DNA of 64,000 nucleotides from Streptococcus chenjunshii (GCF_003086355.1 NZ_CP031733.1:992001-1056000), one strand, 5' to 3'. Shown: positions 25,564 through 33,994, numbered from the stretch's first letter. Numbers and translations: made by a program. The notes: a model not told the origin generated them from the sequence alone.

Positions 25564-26544
25564 TCACCTCACTTTAATATCGCCGTTGATGTTGGATAGT
25601 GTCAGACGGTTATCGCTTTTGTAATGAGTTAGCGCCTTCCCGCTGACTGTAGAGTCTCCATTTTGCGACTGAGCGGTTACGAATAAATTGTAAGAAGCCA
25701 GCTCAATTTTACTATCACCATTTTGATTACTGATAGTATTAATTCCTTTAAAGCTGATTTTTTTTGCTTTAATATCGCCTTCTTTTAAGCTGAATTGGCT
25801 GTCTGTTACGGTGGCTTCCTCTATTTTAATATCACCATTTGTACTTTCAAATGCACAGCTGTCCATAGAGACAGTACTCAGTTTGCTGTCGCCATTAGAA
25901 ATCAGAACAGTTCCGTTTTGGAATTGGCTGTGAGCGGTTTTAAAGTCTCCGTTGCGGATTGTCATTTTTCCATTTTTAAAAGTGCTCCCTGATATTGAAA
26001 CATCACCGTTTTTGGCTTCCAGACTAAGAGTTTTTACCGATAGTCTTGCCAGTTTGGTATCCCCGCTATTCATTTTCAGTGAAGCCTTATCCAGTTTGCT
26101 TCCTCTAGGTAGGTAGAGAATGACTTGATAGGGGTCATTTGGCTGATCTGTTAGCTTTTGCTGCAGCCAGAAGATGAGATCTCTAATGGATACCAGACGG
26201 AATCTGTTTTTGTAAGGAGAGGTCACTTTTCTGTTTTCTGTCAAGCGGAGCCGGCCATCACGGTTACTGATCTTCAGGGGAGAGTGATCTTTAATATTAT
26301 AGTAGCTGAGATAAGCCTGTTTAGTATCGCTTTCTTTGATGCTGATATCCAGTGTATCGAAGTCAGCTTCCAGCTCTGTGAAAGAGTGCAGTTCTTTCTC
26401 TTGCAAAGCAAACCGTTCTTCTTTGGTGTTATTCTCAATTAATGACTGAAAACCGCCAGCTTTATAACCGATTTGGACGAATATTAGACCTGAAAAAGAT
26501 AGGCAGAGTCCTACAATCAGGATAACTTTTTTCCATCTTTTCAT
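25564..26544 (-). CDS. DUF4097-family membrane-anchored beta-repeat protein
   Basis: 326 aa from the ATG at 26544 (site AAGGAG). It has an N-terminal anchor VILIVGLCLSFSGLIFVQIG, then a long repeated beta structure with NGD/EGD turns every 20 or so residues (EAKNGDVSISGSTF, TIRNGDFKTAHSQF, ISNGDSKLSTVSM, STNGDIKIEEATV). This is the hallmark of DUF4097, a putative surface adhesin or stress sensor. The start overlaps the stop of the DUF1700 gene by four bases (ATGA). PadR-DUF1700-DUF4097 is a recurring Firmicute gene set linked to the envelope; the exact role is unknown. Confidence 0.85.
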   Translation of the reverse strand: MKRWKKVILIVGLCLSFSGLIFVQIGYKAGGFQSLIENNTKEERFALQEKELHSFTELEADFDTLDISIKESDTKQAYLSYYNIKDHSPLKISNRDGRLRLTENRKVTSPYKNRFRLVSIRDLIFWLQQKLTDQPNDPYQVILYLPRGSKLDKASLKMNSGDTKLARLSVKTLSLEAKNGDVSISGSTFKNGKMTIRNGDFKTAHSQFQNGTVLISNGDSKLSTVSMDSCAFESTNGDIKIEEATVTDSQFSLKEGDIKAKKISFKGINTISNQNGDSKIELASYNLFVTAQSQNGDSTVSGKALTHYKSDNRLTLSNINGDIKVR

Positions 26545-27131
26545 GATTTTCTCCTTCCTTTGGCAGCCACTTTTCGGACTGAAGACACTATCAACTGGCT
26601 GCACCATTTGCTAATTTGCAGTATCAGCAGAAATAACAGAAGCGGCAGTCCCAGAAAAAGTCCGCCTAATCCTAATTCTACCAACGCACCGGCAAAATCG
26701 GATGCGATACTGCTCATAAAAGCCTCAATGACTAAATCTATACCGGCGATAAAAAAGGCAACAGCAACACTCACTCCTGCCAGGAGCAGACTAAAAATCA
26801 GAATAACCGCTGTAAAAATCAAGACAATGAAAGTGATGAGTAAAGGAAAAGCTATAGGACTTGCCAAAATGGCTAAGACAGCAATCCAGATAAGATTAGT
26901 GCGATGTTTCATGTTTCGAGAATCTTGATTTATTTTCTCATCCAAAAGCCGATAAAGCAGCTCATTGGCCGCTTCTTTAGGACTGCCTAGTTCTGAAATG
27001 ACCTGTGCCTCGTTTTCGGGTCCAGCCTCGTCAAAATATTCGGTGAAATATTCCATAGCTTCTGCAAAATCCTGCTGGGGCAGTTTGCTCAGATACTTTT
27101 CCAGTTGTTCCAAATAGTCCTTACGTGTCAT
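26541..27131 (-). CDS. DUF1700 family membrane protein
   Basis: 196 aa. A soluble N-terminal helical part (YLEQLEKYLSKLPQQDFAEA, then EYFDEAGPENEAQVISELGS) is typical of DUF1700/HAAS-type domains. It is followed by four or five hydrophobic spans (IWIAVLAILASPIAFPLLIT, VSVAVAFFIAGIDLVIEAFM and others) and a basic tail. Start and stop overlap the padR and DUF4097 genes by four bases each, so all three are coupled. It may link the PadR-controlled signal to the membrane; this is inference from context. Confidence 0.88.
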   Translation of the reverse strand: MTRKDYLEQLEKYLSKLPQQDFAEAMEYFTEYFDEAGPENEAQVISELGSPKEAANELLYRLLDEKINQDSRNMKHRTNLIWIAVLAILASPIAFPLLITFIVLIFTAVILIFSLLLAGVSVAVAFFIAGIDLVIEAFMSSIASDFAGALVELGLGGLFLGLPLLLFLLILQISKWCSQLIVSSVRKVAAKGRRKS

Positions 27132-27445
27132 TTCCTAATCCTCCCTTCAATAATACCGTCCAGTACAGCCTTATATTCCTGCCATTCCTGCTTAAGATAA
27201 GCCGTTTGTGCCTTCCCTTTTGCGGTAATCGCATAATACTTTCGGTTGCGACCCTGATATCGCTGAGAATAGGTGGTTAAGAATCCCGCCTTTTCTAATT
27301 TCTTTAAAATAGGATAAAGAGTAGATTCCTTGATATTCGCAGCAATTTTGATTGTCTGACTGATTTCATAGCCGTAGGAATCCTGCTTTTCAATAATAGA
27401 AAGCACCAAGTACTCAATTAAAATAGATGATATGGGAAAATACAT
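27128..27445 (-). CDS. PadR-family transcriptional regulator
   Basis: 105-aa winged-helix repressor. It shows the PadR core: LIEYLVLSIIEKQDSYGYEI, then ESTLYPILKKLEKAGFLTTY, then GRNRKYYAITAKGK. It is the first gene of a leftward operon with DUF1700, DUF4097 and three CPBP genes, overlapping DUF1700 by four bases. Two identical TTTATATATAAA palindromes lie just downstream of its -10 element, so it most likely represses its own operon until an inducer or envelope stress relieves it. Confidence 0.92.
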   Translation of the reverse strand: MYFPISSILIEYLVLSIIEKQDSYGYEISQTIKIAANIKESTLYPILKKLEKAGFLTTYSQRYQGRNRKYYAITAKGKAQTAYLKQEWQEYKAVLDGIIEGRIRK

Positions 27446-27474
27446 AGAAACACACTCACATAATGTATAAGATT

Positions 27475-27529
27475 TTTATATATAAATATTTTATATATAA
27501 ATTTTATACCTATTACAGGTAGATGTCAA
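27475..27529 (-). promoter_or_regulatory. padR operon promoter with twin palindromic operators
   Basis: On the minus strand TTGACA (27529-27524), 17 bp, TAAAAT (27506-27501). Two perfect 12-bp palindromes TTTATATATAAA at 27490-27501 and 27475-27486, spaced 15 bp start to start, cover the transcription start. Classic repressor placement. Confidence 0.75.
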
Positions 27530-27740
27530 TAGCAAACAGTCAAATTACATAAAATAATTTAAAAAGCCTAAAAAATCATCCGAGCTGTTTTTTCGGAGCT
27601 ATAAAGTTAAAGGGAAGCCGCTTCTTAAGGTGCCATCAGTGCAGCAGAAGCCCGTCTTGTGCTATAATAAATAAAGGAAGAATACAGCATTTTTCATTCA
27701 GTGCTGGATCTTGAATAAAAAGTGAGGGATAGATAATAAA

Positions 27741-28205
27741 ATGACAATCAGACGTGCACAGAAAACAGATATTCCTGCTCTCGAAAAGCTTTTACTGCAA
27801 ATTCTTTTAGTTCATCATCAGGCCAGACCGGATTTATTTACGGCTAAAGGCGGAAAATACAGCAGGGATGAGCTGGAGGGATTGATAGCTGATGAGAAGC
27901 GGCCTGTTTTTGTTTATGAGGATAAAGAAGGACATGTTTTGGGCCATCTGTTTACAGTCATACAGGAAGCAAAAGCACCGGCAGTGCCTCATAAAACACT
28001 TTTTATTGATGATTTGTGTGTGGATGAAAAGGCGCGCGGCCAGAAAATTGGTTCCGAGCTTTATCAGTTTGCTCTGAAATACGCTCGAGAAATAGGCTGT
28101 TATAATTTGACTCTCAATGTTTGGAATGACAATCTCGGTGCTTTGCGCTTTTACGAGCACCAAGGTTTAAGGGCGCAGGAAACGCGTCTGGAGCAGATTC
28201 TTTAG
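27741..28205 (+). CDS. GNAT-family N-acetyltransferase
   Basis: 154-aa acetyl-CoA-dependent transferase. Motif A is IDDLCVDEKARGQKIGSELY (about 92-111) with the R/Q-x-x-G-x-G/A acetyl-CoA loop, followed by NLTLNVWNDNLGALRFYEHQ, the motif B region. It opens TIRRAQKTDIPALEKLL as in many RimI-like enzymes. The substrate is unknown. The ribosome binding site is weak (GAGGGA ahead of the ATG). It stands alone and divergent from the padR operon. Confidence 0.85.
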   Translation: MTIRRAQKTDIPALEKLLLQILLVHHQARPDLFTAKGGKYSRDELEGLIADEKRPVFVYEDKEGHVLGHLFTVIQEAKAPAVPHKTLFIDDLCVDEKARGQKIGSELYQFALKYAREIGCYNLTLNVWNDNLGALRFYEHQGLRAQETRLEQIL

Positions 28206-28388
28206 CTGAGAAAATGTGGATTTACCTGCATTCTCGATGGTATACAACTGCCAAAATTGTATTATTCTCAGCTGATTCAATAAAGCAAGACAAGAGATTT
28301 AGTCTGTATGCAACTGATTTGTTGGTAAATTGTAAGAAAAATGATAAGTTTATCCTGAAGGACTGTTCCTAAGCGGATTTAGGAACTT

Positions 28389-28421
28389 AACGTTTCTCGG
28401 TTAATGCGGGGAACGTTTTTT
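28389..28421 (+). terminator. Terminator after the GNAT gene
   Basis: AACGTT...AACGTT stem with CTC/GGG inner pairs and a TTTTTTCTTTTT tail. The rest of the 476-bp gap (28206-28681) holds no gene and ends in a fragment of the intergenic element. Confidence 0.65.
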
Positions 28422-28648
28422 CTTTTTGTGTTTAAATAGCTTGATTTTAGGTGTTTTAAAGGAAACAGTCAGGAAGTTTCGCAAGCGTTTGCTAATCAAT
28501 TGTAAAATGCTATACTGAGAGTATTATCGGGGACGCTTATTGTATTTTACCGCTCAATACCGGATAAATCAGGCGTTTTGCTGATAACATACCTGCAGTT
28601 CCCCTAATTAAGGCGAACTGCAGCAGCACTGGCTATCACAGATTTTTT

Positions 28649-28666
28649 ATACGGCCTTTGTATTTT
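28649..28666 (+). repeat. Right-end fragment of the GAACACGGCC element
   Basis: TATACGGCCTTTGTATTTT matches the conserved right end (ACGGCCTTTGTATCTT). AAGGAGGAG, the ribosome binding site of the esterase gene, follows at once. The left end is not recognisable. Confidence 0.6.
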
Positions 28667-28681
28667 AAGGAGGAGATTAAG

Positions 28682-30085
28682 ATGAAAAAGATTTTACAGG
28701 TAATGGGGATTTTGGTACTGGGAGTGCTTGTTTTTTGGGCCGGCAGTCAGGTTCAGGCTCGGGGCAGGTCTGACCGGGCAGGAAAGAACAGTATTACGGT
28801 TGTGCAGACAAAAATTGTTTTGGACAGTTATGAGTTTGGACCGGGTGTTTCTAAGATTGTACTGGAAACCGATAAGCCTTTAAGTGAAGCTGTACTGAAT
28901 TCGGAAACTGCAGTAGCCACAGCAGGAATTGCCAGACAAATCAATGACGCTTATTTATCGGATGCTCAAGGCAACCGTTTAGACAGATATACTAAAAGCA
29001 GCCATGTTGCTTTAGAATTAGCGGTTGATTATAATACGGAAGACCCAGCTCAAAGTGCTTCTCCCTTCATTTTTGATTTATCAACTTACCGCAATTATTG
29101 GGTAGACAGCTATGTGGTGAAAGTCAACGGACTCGGACTGAAAAGAAGCGGCTCTGGGAAGCTTCAATTGGTTAACTCTGAACAGGAAGCAATTGAAAAC
29201 CGTCTAACTCCCTCAGCCGATCGTTTTTCAGATAGAGGAACCAGCAGTCTGCCGTATGCAGCCTATCAGCCTGAATCTGCTGCAGCCGGTGAGAAAAAAC
29301 CGTTGATTGTCTGGCTGCACGGTATTGGTGAAGCAGGAACCGATTTAAACTTTCCTCTTTTGTCAAATAAGGTGGCTGCTTTGACACAAGAGGAGATTCA
29401 AAGTCAGTTCACTTCCAGCGGAAGCGGGGAACAAACAGGTGCTTATGTTTTAGTCCCTCAGGCACCAACAGCTTGGAATGAGCAATACGGTGAAGCTCTG
29501 ATTGAGACAATTGATGCTTATCTGGCAAATAATCCAGATATAGACAGCGACCGCATCTATTTGGCTGGTGCTTCCAATGGCGGAGCGATGACCTTAGAAA
29601 TGGGGATACATTATCCGGATTATTTCGCTGCTTTGGTACCAATTGCTGCCCCCTATTCCTATCAGACAGCTCCTGATAATGATGACAGCCCTTACAGTTT
29701 GGATGAAGAAACGCTATCAGCTTTGAAAGACCAGCCAATGTGGCTGATTCATTCCCAGGCAGATACTACCATTCCGGCATCTGAAAGTGCTCTGCCTTTT
29801 TATAAAGCTATGATTGATGCTGGATTTGAGAATAAATGGATCTCTTATTATGAAAGTGCTATAGGTACCGACCTGCCCGGACAAGTTTACAATGGACACT
29901 GGGCTTGGATTTATTTCTTTAACAATCAAGTAACAGGTGTGCAAAGCCGGGAAAATGTCGCTTCTATGTCTGGTCTAACCGGTCTCGTTGCGACTGATCC
30001 TACCAGAGGAGGCGCCAGCAAAGCAACTGTCAGCGGTATTGAGTACAACAATATCTTTACTTGGCTGAATGCTCAGGAGAAATAA
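28682..30085 (+). CDS. Secreted esterase or peptidase of the alpha/beta hydrolase fold
   Basis: 467 aa from the ATG at 28682 (site AAGGAGGAG). Signal peptide MKKILQVMGILVLGVLVFWA with likely cleavage after QVQA. Residues of about 40-170 look like an Ig-like beta domain, followed by a catalytic domain: LIVWLHGIGEAG (oxyanion region), nucleophile elbow LAGASNGGAM with Ser298, LIHSQADTTIPASES for the acid and NGHWAW for the His. This matches the secreted feruloyl/PHB-depolymerase-like or prolyl-oligopeptidase-like esterases with an N-terminal Ig domain. No cell-wall anchor, so it is probably released. Substrate unknown. Confidence 0.85.
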   Translation: MKKILQVMGILVLGVLVFWAGSQVQARGRSDRAGKNSITVVQTKIVLDSYEFGPGVSKIVLETDKPLSEAVLNSETAVATAGIARQINDAYLSDAQGNRLDRYTKSSHVALELAVDYNTEDPAQSASPFIFDLSTYRNYWVDSYVVKVNGLGLKRSGSGKLQLVNSEQEAIENRLTPSADRFSDRGTSSLPYAAYQPESAAAGEKKPLIVWLHGIGEAGTDLNFPLLSNKVAALTQEEIQSQFTSSGSGEQTGAYVLVPQAPTAWNEQYGEALIETIDAYLANNPDIDSDRIYLAGASNGGAMTLEMGIHYPDYFAALVPIAAPYSYQTAPDNDDSPYSLDEETLSALKDQPMWLIHSQADTTIPASESALPFYKAMIDAGFENKWISYYESAIGTDLPGQVYNGHWAWIYFFNNQVTGVQSRENVASMSGLTGLVATDPTRGGASKATVSGIEYNNIFTWLNAQEK

Positions 30086-30239
30086 TAGATAAAAGCTATA
30101 AGCTGCTAGTGTTTTCGTTACAGATTAAATCCTTAATTTGTTTTGTTATATATTTAGCGATATAAAAGTCTTCTGCCCCATTATCCAGCTCATTTGATTC
30201 TAGTTGTACAGATTGCTGCTCCCCTATTTATAAACACTG

Positions 30240-30287
30240 AAAAATCCCTTATAAGGCAGTTAAAACTGAGCCTTATGAGGGATTTTT
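30240..30287. terminator. Bidirectional terminator
   Basis: AAAAATCCCTTATAAGGC / GCCTTATGAGGGATTTTT, a long stem with A and T tracts, between the convergent esterase and Pr6Pr genes. Confidence 0.9.
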
Positions 30288-30352
30288 GATGGTGATTTTG
30301 CTGCAAGAACTAAAAAGCAGCGTTATTGTTTCGCATATTTGCCTTGTCTCTT

Positions 30353-30988
30353 TTAACCTTTATTTGTAACAGTTTTTCCTATTCCTTTTTTGAGCAGAAC
30401 TAAAATATAGCAGCAGAAAATATAAGCCATTGCGATAAACAAGGTATTTCTTGCGACAGTTTCCCAGCCGTACTGCCTAATGTTGATAAAGAAATAAGGG
30501 AAAGGACTGTCTTTGCTTCCTGGAACGGGCAGCTGCAGTACCAAACCATTAAAAATAGCAAAAGCAAAGTATAGGAGCGGAATGACGGTCCAATAAAAAG
30601 GGTCCTGCCATTTATAGCTATTTTTGCGGTCGAAAAAAAGCGTATCAAAAATCAAACAGAAAGGAGCGATATAATGAACCAGAAAATTACGGATATTCCA
30701 GTAATCCTCAGGACTGACACGAGGAGCTAAGAGAAAATGATAGATCATAAACGTTATAGCTATGGCCATAGTTACTCCGCCTTTAAAGCGCAGCAGAGCA
30801 GGATTGCGGTTGACGGGTCCCTGCTTAGCCTCATAGTAAACAAGATAGAGCATAAAAGAAAAAGTAAGGATATTTGAAAGCACTGTATAGTAAAGGAGCA
30901 TGCCGGATCCACCCTGGTGAAGCTGAATGCTGACTCCCCAAATGCCGCAGCCGGCAGCAAGAAAACGAAAAAATTGTGTTTTTGACAT
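30353..30988 (-). CDS. Pr6Pr family membrane protein
   Basis: 211 aa with six predicted spans, matching the Pr6Pr (FAR-17a/AIG1-like) family: MLLYYTVLSNILTFSFMLYL near the start, YHFLLAPRVSPEDYWNIRNF, LVHYIAPFCLIFDTLFFDRK and WTVIPLLYFAFAIFNG. In eukaryotic relatives this fold hydrolyses fatty-acid esters of hydroxy fatty acids; the bacterial role is not known. It ends in a basic cytoplasmic tail. Confidence 0.8.
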   Translation of the reverse strand: MSKTQFFRFLAAGCGIWGVSIQLHQGGSGMLLYYTVLSNILTFSFMLYLVYYEAKQGPVNRNPALLRFKGGVTMAIAITFMIYHFLLAPRVSPEDYWNIRNFLVHYIAPFCLIFDTLFFDRKNSYKWQDPFYWTVIPLLYFAFAIFNGLVLQLPVPGSKDSPFPYFFINIRQYGWETVARNTLFIAMAYIFCCYILVLLKKGIGKTVTNKG

Positions 30989-31168
30989 AGCAGTAAATCC
31001 TTAGATATATTAGTTTTCCGCTCAGTTTAAGGAAATGGCAGCAGATGAAACTGCAAAGATAATATAAAAGTCTAAAACAAATTTGCTGTTCAGACAGAAG
31101 AAACATTATTTTTGAACCTGTTTTTGATCAACAGACGGGAAACTGTTTCTATCTTATCATATTTTTCC

Positions 31169-31197
31169 TTGACTGATAAGCAAAATAACCGTAAAAT
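31169..31197 (+). promoter_or_regulatory. Promoter of the DUF2974 gene
   Basis: TTGACT (31169-31174), 17 bp, TAAAAT (31192-31197), giving a leader of about 110 bases. The rest of the 328-bp gap from 30989 shows only a small palindrome GAAACTGTTTC near 31138. Confidence 0.65.
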
Positions 31198-31316
31198 GTT
31201 GGCAAAAGCAGAAGTCAAAAAACGGCTATACTGGCTGCGGAATTTGTAGCTTTATAAAAAACAATTTTGCCTTTCAGCCAGCTGCTTTTGCTAATACTGA
31301 TAAGAACAGGAACGTA

Positions 31317-32492
31317 ATGGCAACTATTTTAACTTATTTGCAGCAAAATAAAGACACCTCTTTTACAGATTTGCCTTTAAATGAGCTGGACATTCTTATT
31401 ATAAATGAAATTGGCTATTTAGATTTTAGCAAATTCTTGACAGACAGATTTGATTTAAAGGGAGAAATAAAACTTTATCATTTGTGGGAAGACTATCAGA
31501 AGAGGCAGAAAAATCAGGCCGTTTCTTATGACTTTCTTTTAACCAAGGAACGGATTGAACTGTTTAGGCTGATGCTTTCCGGTAAACGCTTTGTTGATTT
31601 ATGCCTTGAGTTCTATGTCAATGATATCAGCGCTGAATTTGAAAAACAGTTTTCTGCCATGGTTTTTAAATTGCCGCAAATGGATTACAAACAGCTGGTT
31701 TTTCGCGGGACCGATGACAGCATGATTGGCTGGAAAGAAGACTTTAAATTAACCTATATGCGGGAAATACCGGCTCATCGCTCCGCCATTGTCTATTTGA
31801 CAGAAATTTTAAATGAACTAAGCGGTCCGGTTATCATATCGGGCCATTCTAAAGGCGGCAATTTGGCTGTTTATGCCAGCACTTATGTCAAAGCAGAGCT
31901 GCAGAAGAAGATTGCAGCAGTCTATATGTTTGATGCTCCCGGACTGCAGGCCAGCGTTTTACAGTCTCAAGGGTATCAGGCGATTCGTGAGAAAGTCCAT
32001 GTTTTGCGTCCGCAAGAAGCCATTGTCGGTGTGATGCTGGACATTGATGCTGAGGTGAAAATCATTGCCTCGTCTTCTTTTGGTATTGGGCAGCATAAGA
32101 CCACTAACTGGCAGGCTGATTTGGCAAGAGACTGTTTACTTCCGGCAAAAGAGGGGCCGACAGACCTGAGCGTGAATTTGGAGAAGACCTTTAAAAAATG
32201 GACAGGAGAGCTAAGCAGTCAAGAATTAAAACGTTTATTTGATACCCTTTTTGATACCATTATCACCAGCGGGATCAGCAGTTTAAATGACTTGAGTCTT
32301 GATACAGCTTCCGGCCGGAAGCTGGCTAATGCTGTTGCGTCTTTTCGTTCTATTGACAGCAGCAAAAAGGTTCTTTTATTAAAATCTGCCCGCCTCTTTT
32401 TCTTGGCTTTTGTCGGCCATACACGTTTGGCAGCTTGGGAAAAACCGCGTTTGCCTCTGCCTGATTTTTTACAGCATACCGAAAAAGATTAG
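31317..32492 (+). CDS. DUF2974 (Mbeg1-like) alpha/beta hydrolase
   Basis: 391-aa cytosolic lipase-like protein. It opens ATILTYLQQNKDTSFTDLPL NELD, the family start, has VFRGTDDSMIGWKEDF around 128-143 and the nucleophile elbow ISGHSKGGNLAVYA with Ser178. AVYMFDAPGLQ follows, as in the family. No signal peptide. The ribosome binding site is poor (AGGAAC), so expression may be low. Probable esterase/lipase; substrate unknown. Confidence 0.85.
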   Translation: MATILTYLQQNKDTSFTDLPLNELDILIINEIGYLDFSKFLTDRFDLKGEIKLYHLWEDYQKRQKNQAVSYDFLLTKERIELFRLMLSGKRFVDLCLEFYVNDISAEFEKQFSAMVFKLPQMDYKQLVFRGTDDSMIGWKEDFKLTYMREIPAHRSAIVYLTEILNELSGPVIISGHSKGGNLAVYASTYVKAELQKKIAAVYMFDAPGLQASVLQSQGYQAIREKVHVLRPQEAIVGVMLDIDAEVKIIASSSFGIGQHKTTNWQADLARDCLLPAKEGPTDLSVNLEKTFKKWTGELSSQELKRLFDTLFDTIITSGISSLNDLSLDTASGRKLANAVASFRSIDSSKKVLLLKSARLFFLAFVGHTRLAAWEKPRLPLPDFLQHTEKD

Positions 32493-32651
32493 ATCTATTT
32501 TGAGAAGACTGACCGAATAATATATGACTTTTCGTTTAAAAATGGGGTACGGCGAGCCATTTCAAAGCAGCGTTAAGCTTTTGGTTTTAAAATGTTTCAA
32601 AGGCGGGTAAAGCTGACTTGCTATGCCTTTTGTCTATAAAGCTTTATTCAT

Positions 32652-32688
32652 AATAAGTATTTGCCATATTGATGAAAAGCGTTATAAT
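32652..32688 (+). promoter_or_regulatory. Cupin promoter with the AATAAGTATTTGCC box
   Basis: TTGCCA (32661-32666), 16 bp, TATAAT (32683-32688). The 14-bp box AATAAGTATTTGCC (32652-32665) is identical to that of the 19720 promoter. Confidence 0.65.
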
Positions 32689-32716
32689 AAAAGCAATAGC
32701 AAAGGAGTGTGATACA

Positions 32717-33142
32717 ATGGCAAAATTTGAAGAGATTAAAGATGGTCTTATTTTTCCGGTTGGAGATAAAAACACTGCTTATTCAGATGTTTTTACAGGC
32801 CAGTCTTATCTGCAGATGCTGACACAGGCCCCAGACGATCATTTTGGTGTTGGCAATGTCACCTTTGAGCCTGGCTGCCGCAATAATTGGCATGCTCATA
32901 TAAACGGCTACCAAATTCTTTTAGTGACAGGCGGTGAAGGGCTATATCAGGAAGAAGGACAGCCTGCAAGACTTTTGAAAGCAGGGGATGTTGTTTTGAC
33001 TCAAGACGGTGTCAAACACTGGCATGGAGCCACAAAAGACGCTTGGTTTACCCATGTAGCCATCACTGCAGGTCAGGCAGAATGGTTTGAAGCAGTAAAT
33101 GATCAGCAATACGAAGAAGCTAATCAAACAGCGAAATCATAA
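32717..33142 (+). CDS. Cupin-domain protein
   Basis: 141 aa from the ATG at 32717 (site AAAGGAG); the frame extends 16 codons further upstream, overlapping the promoter, and is rejected. Cupin motif 1 is NWHAHINGYQILLVTGGEG (two His plus Glu/Gln metal ligands) and motif 2 is GDVVLTQDGVKHWHGAT. The metal enzyme or binding role is unknown. Relatives of this short cupin often form an operon with carboxymuconolactone decarboxylase-like proteins; here that partner (33995) lies beyond 850 bp of repeat elements. Confidence 0.88.
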   Translation: MAKFEEIKDGLIFPVGDKNTAYSDVFTGQSYLQMLTQAPDDHFGVGNVTFEPGCRNNWHAHINGYQILLVTGGEGLYQEEGQPARLLKAGDVVLTQDGVKHWHGATKDAWFTHVAITAGQAEWFEAVNDQQYEEANQTAKS

Positions 33143-33146
33143 AAAT

Positions 33147-33569
33147 GGAACACGGCCTAAAATCCTAATGAAAAAGACGGAATTCGTCGCGATGTAGGGA
33201 TATTACAGAGCACCCCTAGCCGTAGACGTCTGAAGGCTTTGCCGTCTTAACAGCCGCCCGCACCCTTCTAGTCGTCCTGGCAGAGGTGCGTCTGCGAAAT
33301 CACAGATTTCGGACTTACCGTCAGCCGTAGACGTCTGAAGGCTTTGCCGTCTTAACAGCCGCCCGCACCCCTCTAGTCGTCTTGACAGAGGTGCGTCTGC
33401 GAAATCACAGATTTCGGACTTACCGTCAGCCGTAGACGTCTGAAGGCTTTGCCGTCTTAACAGCCGCCCGCACCCTTCTAGTCGTCTTGACAGAGGTGCG
33501 TCTGCGAAATCACAGATTTCGGACTTACCGTCATTTTCCTACGGATTTCTTAACGGCCTTTGTATCTTA
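33147..33569 (+). repeat. GAACACGGCC intergenic element, copy E1 (expanded)
   Basis: It begins GGAACACGGCCTAAAATCC five bases after the cupin stop and ends ACGGCCTTTGTATCTTA. The arms AATCC (33161-33165) and GGATT (33543-33547) pair, with flanking GGCC (33154-33157, 33555-33558). It is longer than the other copies because of an internal 105-bp triplication. Confidence 0.82.
33221..33533 (+). repeat. Three tandem 105-bp units inside element E1
   Basis: Units start CGTAGACGTCTGAAGGC at 33221, 33326 and 33431, with only a few substitutions between copies. Each contains the hairpin CGAAATC-ACA-GATTTCG and a GCACC/GGTGC stem. One diverged copy is present in element A2 (about 14347-14449). Confidence 0.92.
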
Positions 33570-33571
33570 TT

Positions 33572-33684
33572 GAACTGAACACGGCCTAAAATCCTAATGA
33601 AAAAGATGCCTGCCATCGTGATGCAAGAGCATCACTTGTCAGTCCCTATTTTCCTACGGATTTCTTAACGGCCTTTGTATCTTG
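33572..33684 (+). repeat. GAACACGGCC intergenic element, copy E2
   Basis: Starts GAACTGAACACGGCCTAAAA, ends ACGGCCTTTGTATCTTG. The arms AATCC (33590-33594) and GGATT (33658-33662) pair. The internal hairpin is GTGATGC-AAGA-GCATCAC (33618-33635), followed by GTCAG and CCTATTTT. Confidence 0.82.
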
Positions 33685-33686
33685 AT

Positions 33687-33863
33687 GAATTGAACACGGC
33701 CTAAACGCTTAAACGCTGTGAGAAAAAGAGACGCAGTCGTAGGAAGCGCAAGCTGACGTACGAATGTGGCTGCTCTGTGAGTATAGCCCTCCCTTGAGTC
33801 TTTAGTGACTCGGCGGTCAGGCTCCTATTTTCTCTTTGCGTTTTTAACGGCCTTTGTATCTTG
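33687..33863 (+). repeat. GAACACGGCC intergenic element, copy E3
   Basis: Starts GAATTGAACACGGCCTAAAC, ends ACGGCCTTTGTATCTTG. The arms AACGC (33704-33708, repeated once) and GCGTT (33838-33842) pair. The interior shares AGTCGTAGGAAGC and TGCTCTGTGAGTATA with the minus-strand copy near 57.5 kb and has the hairpin GAGTC-TTTAGT-GACTC. Confidence 0.82.
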
Positions 33864-33865
33864 TT

Positions 33866-33980
33866 GGAATTGAACACGGCCTAAGCTCTTTGCAAAAAAG
33901 ACAAAACTTCCTAGAAACTGAGGTTTCTTCGTCAGTTTTCCTATTTTTGCTGTGAGCTTTTCACGGCCTTTGTATCTTAT
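33866..33980 (+). repeat. GAACACGGCC intergenic element, copy E4
   Basis: Starts GGAATTGAACACGGCCTAAG, ends ACGGCCTTTGTATCTTA. The arms AAGCTC-TTT-GCAAAAA (33883-33898) and TTTTTGC-TGT-GAGCTT (33944-33959) pair over two blocks. The internal hairpin is GAAAC-TGA-GGTTTC. GAGGAGG, the ribosome binding site of the next gene, follows within a few bases. Confidence 0.82.
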
Positions 33981-33994
33981 GTGAGGAGGTTTTT

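Noticed and set aside
33147..33980. Integron attC array or CRISPR-like array
   Set aside because: No integrase gene, no GTTRRRY core sites, interiors contain no reading frames and repeat-spacer lengths are irregular.
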